This document shows, piece by piece, positions 13,101 through 25,100 of a stretch of DNA of 64,000 nt; the first letter of the stretch is position 1, and the number at the start of each line of letters is the position of its first letter. The notes below the pieces were generated by a model. It did no database searches, was not told the DNA's origin, and saw nothing but the letters and a program-made list of their open reading frames with translations. This DNA comes from Phoebastria nigripes (taxonomy: Eukaryota > Chordata > Aves > Procellariiformes > Diomedeidae), in NCBI GenBank assembly GCA_035582835.1, contig JAYKAV010003087.1:76010-140009 (forward strand), in the 5' to 3' direction. Made by a program: the position numbers and the translations under genes.

Positions 13101-16100
13101 TTCCCCTCAGATTTAAGTTAGCGTGGATAAATTGGATGTCTGCTTCAAATAAGGAAGAAAAGATTAATTCTTCCATGTCAGATGTGAAATAAATTTACTT
13201 GCTCTGTCAGAAGAAGACTAGAGATAAAAGACATGATGAGTTAAAAAAATAGTGATAAGGAAATAAACTGATTGATAGTTTTCATTCTACTTTCAAGATC
13301 AGCATTATATTTATTCTGTTATTTCTTAGTACAGTAGCAAAAGCTCACTACACAATTCATGGTAAGAAAGACCATTATCGCTTGCTCTGTGTCATTTTTT
13401 ACTTAAGAAATGAGGGAAAGGGATGAATATAACAAAGAATAGGGAAGAGATAAGAGTGGGAAGGTAGAAGTAATGTGGATGTGAGCCCATGATTGGTCCA
13501 ATTTATCAAGTGCAGTTCACTTCTTCAAAATAAAATTAATACATCACATTTAAAACTTCCTTAGATGTTTACTCACCAGCACCACAGAATATGTAGCAGC
13601 TAGAATATTTGGAACAGACTTTCAGACTTCTCAGGGTCATGGTCTGGCAGTGTAGCCAGGGTGGTGGTTCTGTGGTGCAGTGATGCACAGCACTCTCATG
13701 GAGTAGTTAACAGCCAGAGCCCAGTGCTTAAGAGGAACAGACTAAATAGTATCTTTGAGGATGTAACTTGGCACATCTCCCTTACTTATCATAGAATCAT
13801 AGAATAGTTTGGGTTGGAAGGGACCTTTAAAGGTCATCTAGTCCAACCACCCTGCCGTGGGCAGGGACGTCTTCAACTAGATCAGGTTGCTCAGAGCCCC
13901 ATCGAACCTGACCTTGAATGTTTCCAGGGATGGGGCATCTACCACCTCTCTGGGCAACCTGTTCCAGTGTTTCACCACCCTCAGCATAAAAAATTTCTTC
14001 CTTACATCTAGTCTAAATCTACCCTCTTTTAGTTTAAAACCATTCCCCCTGGTCCTGTTGCAACAGGCCCTGCTAAAAAGTTTGTCCCCATCTTTCTTAT
14101 AAGCCCCCTTTAAGTACTGAAAGGCTGCAGTAAGGTCTCCCCGAAGCCTTCTCTTCTCCAGGCTGAACAACGCCAACTCTCTCAGCCTTTCTTCATAGGA
14201 GAGGCTTTCCATCCCACTGATCATTTTCATGGCCCTCCTCTGGACCCGCTCCAACAGGTCCATGTCTTTCTTATGCTGAGGGTTCCAGAGCTGGACGCAG
14301 TACTCCAGGTGGGGTCTCCCCAGAGCAGAGTAGAGGGGCAGAATCACCTCCCTTGACCTGCTGGCCATGCTTCTTTTGATGCAGCCCAGGATACGGTTGG
14401 CCTTCTGGGCTGCGAGCTCACATTGCTGGCTCATGTCCAGCTTTTCATCCGCCAATACCTGCAAGTCCTTCTTGGCAGGGCTGCTCTCAATCCCTTCATT
14501 GCCAAGCCTGTATTGATACTGGGGGTTGCCCTGACCCAGGTGCAGGACCTTGCCCTTGGCCTTGTTGAACCTCATGAGGTTCACATGGGCCAACTTCTTG
14601 AGCTTGTCCAGGTCCCTCAGGCCTGTTGACTGCACCACTCAGCTTGGTGTCATCTGCAAACTTGCTGAGGGTGCACTTGATCCCACTGTCTACGTCATTG
14701 ATGAAGATATTAAACAGTACCGGTCCCAATACGGACCCCTGCGGGACGGCACTGGTCACCGATCTCCATCTGGACATTGAGCCCTTGACCATCTACCCTC
14801 TGGATGCGACCATCCAACCAATTCCTCATCCACCGGACAGTCCACCCATCAAATCCTTATCTCTCCAGTTTATAGAGAAGGATGTTGTGGGGGACCGTGT
14901 CAAAGGCCTTACAGTGGTCCAGATAGATGACATCTGTAGCCCTTCCTATGTCCACTGATGTAGTCACTCCTTACTTTAAGGAAATATAATGAGGAACAGA
15001 AAAAAAGAGATGCTGTATTACAGTATTGATAATGAAAACATGTAAAACCATGAATATGAACAAATGGGATTGAATTTGGAAGGAAAAAAGTTGCAAAGTA
15101 AAAGTGGAAACTGCCTTCCATGTCCAGTATTTACTTGATTGTCCATACCTTATTTGATAAATTCATAATGTTCACAGTTGCCTTACAACACCTGAATGAG
15201 GTGAATGAGTGTTTTTTGTAACCCATTTACAGATGACATAACCAAGGCATCAAAAGTCCAAGTGAGCTGCCCAGAATCATTTAGAAAGTCTGTGTCTGAG
15301 CAGGGAATTAACTGTGGGACTTCTACGCACCAAAATACCACCCTCACTTATGGGGCTGTTCTTCCCCTGAAGGACTGGGCAAGAACTGTTGTGGTGGATG
15401 GAAACAACCAAGATACAGTAATGGCAGAAGGAAATACGGTTAGAAAAATTAAACCTTTGCAAACAGGTTCTCAGGTTTCAACTTGGTAATTGAAGGAGTT
15501 GGGTAGATTAAAGATTACTGCAGAAAAAAAATTAAATAAACCCTGGAAGTGTAGTTGTAAGTGAGCATATGCTGTAGCTGTAAAACTGTATGTCTATACA
15601 AAGAAGAGGAGACAATCAAAATCCTAGAAGAGTTAGATGAGGCAAGAGGAATAGGGGGAATTGAATAATGTTGGTGAAAGAAGTACACATGGAAGAAGGG
15701 GAATATATTTTAAGGATCATAGGCTCTTTCTTAAACGGAGAATAAGTAGTCACAGAAATAGCAGACTTTCCAGGAGGCTTCAGCCTTCATCTAGGAGTTA
15801 ACTTGATAGATGAGGTTAGGCAACTTCTACAGGAATGAGTTAAATTCACTAGAATACTTGCTTTATTACTAGTATTAATAGCTGCCAAAGTAAATGCACT
15901 GAGAGGAGTTTGAGAGTTTGTTATGACCAGAACTTTGACATTTATGAAAGATTTAACTGGCAGTCATTTTCTTTGCTGAGTGCATAGTGTCTGTTAGTTA
16001 CAAGATATGTTTTACTTAAAATTCAGTTTACTAACTGCATTAGCTGTCTTCCATTATGTGTAGTATAGTTTTAGGTGATAAACAGGTTTTGATTATTCCT

Positions 16101-19100
16101 GGGGTGTTTTACTTATTTTAGTGTAATACTTTTTTTTTTTTCTTCTCCTAAGTTATATATGCTCCATGTATGTATTGAGTGCATTAGCTAGAAGAACCTT
16201 ACAGACAGCTCTTTGCTTTTGAACTAAACTCCCATCCTAGTTTCCTACAGATAACTTATATTTACTTTTAATGTTAAGAGCATGACTTTACATTGTGTTC
16301 ACTGAATATTATTAACTGGCTGTGCATTGCCAGCAGTTGAGAGAAGGGGGCAGTATTGTTGTTAGTTGGGATATTTTCCTTTTGTTTCAAGTTAAACTTT
16401 TTTCCCCTACTCTGCTCCATATGCATGCTGCTCCTTAGGTTGCAGATATACTGAGAAATGATCCTGTTTCCAGGTGAGGAGGAGGTGGAAGTGTTTTGAG
16501 TTTTATTAATTCTTAAGTGTGCTGTATGAAGAACACATTGTAAAAAAATTAATACCATGTTTTTTTTTCTTCTCTCCTCCCTCTTCGCCCTTATTCCCTA
16601 CTGTTTTTAAAACTAGGTATCAGATTGTAGTGGAAATAGTTCAGGCAACCACAATCAGCAATATTCCCCAAGTGAAGAGGCAGAAAGGTAAGATTCCATT
16701 TTGTTATGTCACATCTGTTGTTTTCATTTTAAAAAGCTGTTTGAACTCCCGACATACATATGCAATCAGCGTGTGTGGGATTTTTAGACAGATTTTAGGA
16801 ATGCTATGCTTTTAGTATTTCAGTTCTGTTTCATTTGTCTGATTCTTCCAGAAGCTCCCATGGTGTGATTATCCCCCCATCTCATCTTCATCTAAGCTGA
16901 TGGATCATGAGAAAGGTCATACCTATGATGCATTTATTTTCAGAACTTGCTGCATCTAGGATTTTTGGCATTACAAATTCGTATGCTGAGAATCTTGCTT
17001 CCTCTTTCTTTTTCATACAATCCATTCTTCAAAGTCTCAGTCTGTTCTTTCAAAACACAGAAGAAGGAATGATACAGCAAATTTATCAATCAGACTTTAT
17101 TTTGACTCTTCATTGTATTAAGTTTTTGTGTCGCAGTATGGAGTGCTCTTAAATCCTTCTGCAGTGTTTTGGCAATGTCTGCCTTTTAAAATGCACATGC
17201 ATCTCACATTTGTAGTTACATTTATTATATATACTGCTTTTTACGGTTCTCAAAATGTACCAAAACTGTGGTATATCTTCAGGAGATTATATTGATGGCA
17301 AAATTACAGACCAAATTTTTCCGTGGACAGATATACTTAAGGTATATCAAAGCATAATAAAAACCAATGGACAATATGAATTAATTTGTTTGTAAATAAA
17401 CAAATCTAAAAGATCTTGCTTTTAGGTTCTCATGTAATATCCATCTGTCAGGTTAAAAAAAAAATAAAATCCTTTTCTAGCTCCTTGTATCACAAAGGAA
17501 AGCTTTTAGAAGTGATTTGAAGTGTAATGAAAAATGCAGAAACAGAACATAAACATGCTATGGCAGGGAAGGGGTGTGTGGAATCTTTGGTCAGTCTGAA
17601 GAGTTTGGGGTCCATGCTCAAGTCTCTGAAAGTATAAGGTTGTCAACACTGATACGCCTTTTGTTTACATTCTAAAATAGAGCTAGATGTGCATTCCTAT
17701 AGGATAAATTGCTTGTGTCAAACCAAGGCAAAAGGGAAAGTAGGCATTGGTTTTGCTCGAGTGTACATTACAGAAAGAAATATTAATATTTCTCAGATGA
17801 AAGTTAATGGAAAGTCTGTTTTATAATGTAATAAAATGAGAACAGGGAAGTTAACTCTGAGTACATTATGAAAAATCAATCTCGCTATGCCTGTATTTCC
17901 ATTTGTGCTGCCATTGGTCTTTGTTGTGACAAGAATTGATTTGGGGAATATTTTTATACAGTTTAGGTTCCTACAATTAATTACTGTCTCGCTCTCCTCT
18001 GTCTCACTTGAGTTTATCTAGTTAACTATCCACTGTTCTAAACCCTGAACAGGAGATGTTTTTCTGAAGCTACAAGTGCCTGGTACTGCAGAATAGATAC
18101 AAAAAGATTATTGCTATTTATTCTGCCAAAGTAGATCTGGTTCCACTTATTCTGTGGTAAAGTTGGTTCTGCATTTTTATGGGCTCTTGACTTTTACCTG
18201 TATTAAAAAAATCCAACAGAAATTCCACTAGTTGGTGCACTGATATTGATTTTTATTATTAGTTTAGTCCTATGGCAACCTTGTACGTCATTTAAGAGTT
18301 GATTACCACTGCTGGCTATATTAGCCAGTGGGGCTATCGTGGCTAAACCTTTTATTTGTTAAATAGCCAATGGTTATTCATATTGTGCCTGAAGAAGAAG
18401 GTGACATTTTTTGCTTGACACATGTGGAACAGTATGTCCAACAGAGGCATACAACACTATCTTATTATAGTTCACACAAATTTAAGGCAGATTTCTAATC
18501 TGTTTTGAGTTATTTCACTAAGGTTTTCATCTACCAACATTTTCAGGCTCAGTCTATGTACATTAAACTTTTAAGAGGGCTATGAAAACTGTAGAGGGTT
18601 AAAATCTAGTTCTGAAGGCTTTTTTGTGTCTTGTTTTTCCTGAAGTAAGTGGAGACATTTTTCCTAATGTGGTAATGAATCTAACACGTTCCTGAATTTT
18701 AGGAAGAAAAGTTTAAGGAAAAAGTCTGTGCTACCTTCCTTAAAACAAAACAAAGCCAACAAAAAACTCAGCACAGCTCATTGCTGATACAAAGATTGTT
18801 GAACTCTTGTAGAACAGACTACCACATTACTTAGGTCACCTTTTGATGTTTCCTTTTCTGGATGCCACAGGATACTGCTACCCCTGCAACAGCTGAATTT
18901 CATGGTGAATAATTAAATGTAAGCTTTGTGCAAAATGGAAGTGTGTTTGCACAATCTCATTCTATCTTTCTCTTTTTAATCTGTTCCCCCAATACCTGCT
19001 GCATACCTGTAATATTGAGTGTGAGCATGGGTGTTCGATGTGTATGACAGTCTCCCGTTTCCTGCTAGTAAATGAGCCCTTGCCTTTCGTGTCATGGGCA

Positions 19101-22100
19101 TCTCTTAGCTTTCATTCCAGCCTAGCAACAGATAGTCTTACTGGTAGCCATTTCCTTTTTCCTGTGGCAAAGTTGGGTCCTGAAAATGTAACTTTCTTTA
19201 GTGCCTGGGTGTTCAGCTAGAGCAGCTGAACTTCTGCTGGCCAGCAGTTCGTTGAGCCTGATATCTGCTCTCAAACTGAGTAGAGCAAGTGTAGAATAAT
19301 ATGTACATGGATATAATCTCAGCCTCCATCAGTTTGAGGCATGGCAGCTTCCTGAGGCAGCGTTTTCAATAGGAAAAGGTACAGCAACAAACGTGAGGAG
19401 CACTTAGTGCAGCAGGAGTGGCCAATACTCTGCAGCAGTGAGTGCTTAGCTACTATCTAAGCAAAGTAAGTGTTGTGCAATTACATGACTAGCAATAAAT
19501 ATGCCTGAGCAGGATTGTGTACCTTTGCTATTGGTTGAGGAGACATGATGAAGTCTCTAAAACTGACCAAAAATACTTAGTTTATAAAAAGATTAGGTGT
19601 CTATTATTAAAGGATGAGTAGCCTGAGGTCCAGGTTTCAGACTGATGACTTCTCATGAACTACAGTTGTCTGACTTCTTTTACTATTTTATCTGGTGATA
19701 CCGAAGTATACATTTAATGTTGGTGCCCAGGGTGGTTGGAGAGGAAGGCTTGTCCCTCAGCAAGGACGGGGTTCTTTACACTTGATTTAACTAGTGTTGG
19801 TGCCACCTATTGGCAAAATATTTAGCTGTTAGGGCCCTCTAATAAAAGCAGAAAGTATTTTAAAGTACTTCTAAACAGCATTGTATTAAATGCTTTGTAG
19901 TGAAAAAATGGCCTGTTATAGGGTCTTTTTTCTTTTCAGATTTCTATCACTTGAATCTTCTGGCATGTGAGCGTAGGAGAGCAAAAGAAAACGTACAAAA
20001 GCATCTGATTCATGTTAAGCAGTAAGTTTTGCATTTGACTCCCTGAGAGAGTCAAATGTCCTAAAAGGTTGAGACACAAAATAATTTGAGAGGTTCACAG
20101 TATGATGCCTGTTGTGAGTGGATGATATAACTTCTGTGGCCAGGAGAATTGCTTTTGGTCATTACTAAAGCTGAATAAGAAACCTAATGTAGCATTAGTG
20201 TTTTCAGAGGTGTTGATGGTTTATTTTTGGAGCAGTGCAGGCCACTGTAAATAGAAGCTGTTATCTTGCGTACTGACACTACGCTACTTCCCTCATTTAC
20301 ACTTGCACAAAACTGCTGTATCTGATGTGTACGTGTATCTGTGTTACTTCTCCGAACTGTGGCCTCCTGTGTATCCTCTTCCAAAATGGTCAGGGTTACT
20401 CCAGCAGTGACTGTAGGAGGAGGCTTGGTTTTGGTGGTGGTTTTTTTGGTGCTTTTTGTTTGTTTGNTTGGTTGGTTTTTGGTGGGGGTTTTTTGTTTTG
20501 TTTGTTTGGGGGTTTTTTTAACTCATCTTTGGTTTTTTTTCCTATTGATATTTTTGGACTGTGTTCTTCTCACAGTCATGTGTGCTCTGGTTGGAAGAAT
20601 CACATCTTTCTACATCTTTAACTGTAAAACTCTTTCCTCATCTTGCCTTTTGATAAGGATTCCTTGGAAGTACTGAACCAAATTTGAGCTAAATTTTAGG
20701 GTTTTTTTTACAAAATCTATGTGTTAAAGATTTTTGAAGGACTAGAAATGTTTATCTGAAAATGTTTACTGCATTTTGATCTAGTAAAGCAGTTTGTAAG
20801 AGGACAAATACGCAGATCAGGCATTGTAGCATGAGTGAGAGAGGACCTGAGTTAATAGAAGCAAGAGTAGATCTTAATTTTTCTGAAGAAGAGGCTTCAA
20901 AAAACAATCATGAAATAGCAACAAACCTAAGTTGCTATAATAATTTGGTATTTGTTGTAATGTGAATAAAAAACTGTTTAAATACACTAGTTCTAATTTT
21001 AACAGATACATTTTTGTTTCTTCTCTTACTGATATTCTATTACAGGATCCTACAAGAATTTTAGCAAGGATCCCTTTTTACCAGCTGCTGTTTAAAACAA
21101 AAACACCCTTGAAAGCACGTACCTTGTCTTAAGGCAAAACAGAGCAAATCTCTCAGCAGATTTCCCCCCCCCCTCCCCCCGCCCCCAAAACTAAAGGGAT
21201 TTGTTTGATTTGCCTTGTAATTTTCTGTGCCCTCCACCTTATATGTGGCTTCACAGCGTGACCGAAAACCACCCTTGGATGATGGGATGGGACCATTTTT
21301 CAGACACCACATTGTAATTGACCCTAGGGCATTCCTGTTGAGAAAACTACTCCTTTTCAAGCAGGGATTGCGAGACAGATCGAATAAGCAGCCATTTCTG
21401 TATGGAGAGATCTGCTGTGTTGCAGTAGAAGATTTCTCCTGCTGAGCAGCGTTCCCACTGTGTGTCTAGATATTTGCTTTTATAAGTGGAGCTGACAACT
21501 GGTACAGGAACAGAACTGTCTGTGGGCAGGCTTCTTAGGTACTGTGGTTCCGAAAGAGGCTTGAATGTTCAGCTGTAAAAAGGGACTTTTCTTTTAGAAA
21601 CTGGGGCTCCGAGCTAACTTGGGTATGTGGGTTGTGATGTGTGGGTTTTGTCAAGATGATAATTTAGAGTGAAGTAAAATGGATACTTCTGCATTCCAGC
21701 GCATTACAGATGCCATTTAACTTAATTATGATAAAACTGTATTATCCTCCCCCATCCTCAACACAGTACGCAATTATTTTTGCATAGTTTTTTGGCAAGG
21801 CGTAAAGAGCTAATGTTGTGCTTGCATGTTGTGCTCAAGCAGTAAGTGTGGAGGGAATCCTTGTGGATGAAGGTGAAGGTTACAGTGACTCTGTGGTAGA
21901 CTTGTTTGCTTTGAATTGTGATTTTCAAATCAGTTTTATAGAGGAAGTTCTTTGTCGTCCTGAGATCCTTTGCATGTGCTGGCGGTGGTAATGCATCCTG
22001 TCCACAGTTGGTTTGGAGAGATGCCCATCAGTGAAAGAGGCAGGGGAGAGGCTGACTGGTCAGATAGAAGGGACCAAAGGTAATGCAGGGACCTACAGAC

Positions 22101-25100
22101 AGAGGCTATATGTGGTGGATGTTATTTTATTGTATAGTATATGCTTACTCCCATGCTCAAATTTACCTTACTGCCACTTTGGTTTTTGTTTTGCTCAGCT
22201 GTGGCTGTGACGTGGGAGGCTGTGTTGCGCTATGTATTGCTAATGATCAGTGCCTAAATTCTCCATGATCTCCCTTTAAGTCCCTTGCCCCAGATCTGTT
22301 GCCTGCAGTGTTTGGGATTTAGCACTTTTTTACTTACTCTCGTCTGACCATGTTAGAGCTGGTTTGCCTGTTGCTTGTACCGTGGGCAATAGAAGAACAG
22401 TGTGTACCGTTCTTCTCAAAGTCTGACCTGCTCTTGCAGAATTGAACAAATACTTTTCCAGGCCTACGTAGGCTTTGAAAACGTGTAATTCAAAATTTCT
22501 GAGAGTTCAAAGAGGTCTGTAATGATTGGTAAATTATATATAGAAGGTTATGTTTACTGTTTATATGAAAATGTTAAATTGGTCTTTGCTGCTTAAATAC
22601 TTCAGCACGGCATTAAGTAGGCACTGCATGTGGTTAACGCGGCTCTTGCAAAAAGTCTTGCAGAAATGCATACGGTGTTGTGCATATGTGTAGCTCCTTT
22701 GGAGACTGGACAGATGAGTCAATGCTGTTGTACGTGCTGCCAGGTGTCAGGTATCTGTAGTTCTTGAAGCTGTAAAGGAACAAGAACTTGTACTTTCAGT
22801 TTTAATCATGTTTTTGCCATATATAACTTTGCAGTTAAAATGAGAAATCTTTGTTTTATGCTGCAATTATNAAGAGAGGGGACAGTTCATGAAGTACTAC
22901 AATACAATTTAGTTTGCACTTTAAGCAGGCTTTACATTTGTCTTCATTTACATTATTTTTGTTGTATCCTTTGCTGTGGTTTATGGTAATAAAGTTTGTG
23001 TGGCATTTGTTGGCATGACTGTTGTTTGCAAGGCCCAGCATGCTGACTGAGAAACGGATGGTGTGAATATGTACTGCAGTTTAATGTATTTAATGCATAC
23101 AAACCTGACCAAGTAGCAAAACTACCAAAAAAAGAAGAGGAAAGAAAATTAGGTCTGAGGAATCCATTCTCAAAAATGTTTTTGGTGGATTCTAGGATCA
23201 GCTCCTAGCCTAGTTCAAATCAAGATAGTTATGAGTGATTCAGAAGAAGATGTGGAAGCTTTGTCAGAAATCACTGTAGATGTGCAAAAATGCACGGAGC
23301 AGAAAAGATTTGCACAGATAGCTTAGCTTTGATTGCTTGGTAAGTTTGAGCTCATTTGGACCACTTGCATTTTAATATTGTTCAGTGCAAATTGAATTAT
23401 CCACAGCTGTGGATTGATAAGCAGAGTTTGAAATTCTGCTTTTGGTACTAATTGCATTTGGATGCCCTTGGGAGGTGTGCACAGTACCCCTCTGAGGTTT
23501 TGAAGTTCCTCTGTGGCAGCGGATGTCTTGTCAAAATTTCCCCTGATAAGGAGAATTATTTTGGAGGAAGTTACTAAAGGACCCTTTGCTCTTTTGGGGA
23601 TGGAGGCCCTGCTCAGCAGTTGCTGGTAAACATGTATGCAACTCATGTGGGGAGGAAGTGCCAAAGAAGCTGTCTTGCTGATGAGGAGTGATTTTGTTTG
23701 TTTGTTTTTAATAATAATTTTAAAAAAAAAGATTCCCAAACAGTAAAATTGTTACTAGTAAAAGAAAAAAAAAATTATCCAAAGGATGCATTTTCTTTCC
23801 TTGCGGAGTGATGAAACAGTGTCTTAGTAGCATATATCTATTCCTTTTCCATTTATTGGAGCTTGCTGAAGGATATGTGAGTAAATGCAAGCCTTTTCTT
23901 TTGTAACTTTATGGTTTTATTTGGTTAATGCAGTGATACCTGAATGTAGTGAACATCATCTTTGCTGATATTCAGAAATGGCAAAAAGGCTCTTAATTAT
24001 ATCTCAGTACTTTGGTGGTGGTGGGGTCAGGCAAGAATAGATTAAAAAGAGAAGTTCTCTTTATAGCTTAAAATATCTTTTTGATAGGGCTTAATATGAA
24101 AAAAACAGAGCAGTTTAGATCTGAAAATACGAGAATTCTCAAAAATCTCAAAAGGAGATTAGGGTTAGGAGAAAACCAATGATACTCCTAACCTTCCCCA
24201 GGAGAATGCTCCTCCTGATTTCTGCTAGCTTATGTTTCATACTTTGGAAGAGGGAAGTCATGTCCAGTGTTTGTCCACGCTTCCACACTGTCTCTCCTGC
24301 ACTGCAGCGCGTTAGCCACACTCCATGCTGGGCTGCTCTTCATCAATGTCTTGTTTATTTGTGAAGGGACATCGCTGCCAGGCTTTCACGGTGACTAGTC
24401 CTGTTTATCCATGGAGCAGAATAGGCTGGCAGTGTGATCTTCATCACTCTGCCAGAGAGTTTCTTACATGGAGTGGCTCCTTATGCATATGAAGAGCTGA
24501 GTGAGGCAAATGTTTTTGAAGCATCTTTGCTAAAAAAGTAATTAATCACCGGAAGCAGGTGGGATGTAGGGCTCATTAGTCTCTCCTGGAGGCCTGCTGC
24601 AATTACAGGATGATAAGACTTCAGGTAAAGTAGACATGCTTACTTTCAAAACCGTCCAAGAATGCCTTGTTTTCACTAAGAAGGGTACTTTTGTTTTAAG
24701 AAGGCTGAATGATTATTGCATAGCACTGGTCATGGGCTTTCAAAGTGTAGGTTTTCAGGTATGCATTTTGAGCCCAAAGTATTTAAACTATTGAGAGAAT
24801 TGAGAAATTTTAAAAATCGTCTTAGAGTCAAGTGCAGGAAGGGAAACGTTGGGCTTTAATCTTCACTTTAAACTACTGTCCATGTATTTGTATTAGCTGT
24901 AAATGTTTCAAATTGAGGGTGAGAGCTATTTTGTCTGTAAGGTCTTTTCCTGCCTTTTGTTGTTCTCCTTTCTTTTTCTCTCATTAATACTGGTACCTCT
25001 GGTCAGGGAACTGAAACACTAAATTAAATGCTCTGTTGGCTTCCCTGTGGAGATAACATGCTAGGAAAACAGATGGCTTTTTTTTTTCATGGTAAACTCA

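Larger units (their letters stand above)
9474..16616 (+). other. Intron, 7.1 kb, with antisense CR1
   Basis: Holds a C tract at 10118-10164, a T/C tract at 12787-12820, an antisense CR1 LINE at about 13789-14958 and a MIR-like fragment at 15219-15330. The remainder is unique AT-rich DNA with scattered short open frames that look like chance. No further exon was recognised. Confidence 0.85.

Noticed and set aside
14423..14958. Plus-strand open frames over the antisense CR1
   Set aside because: Shadow frames of the CR1 ORF2 on the other strand.
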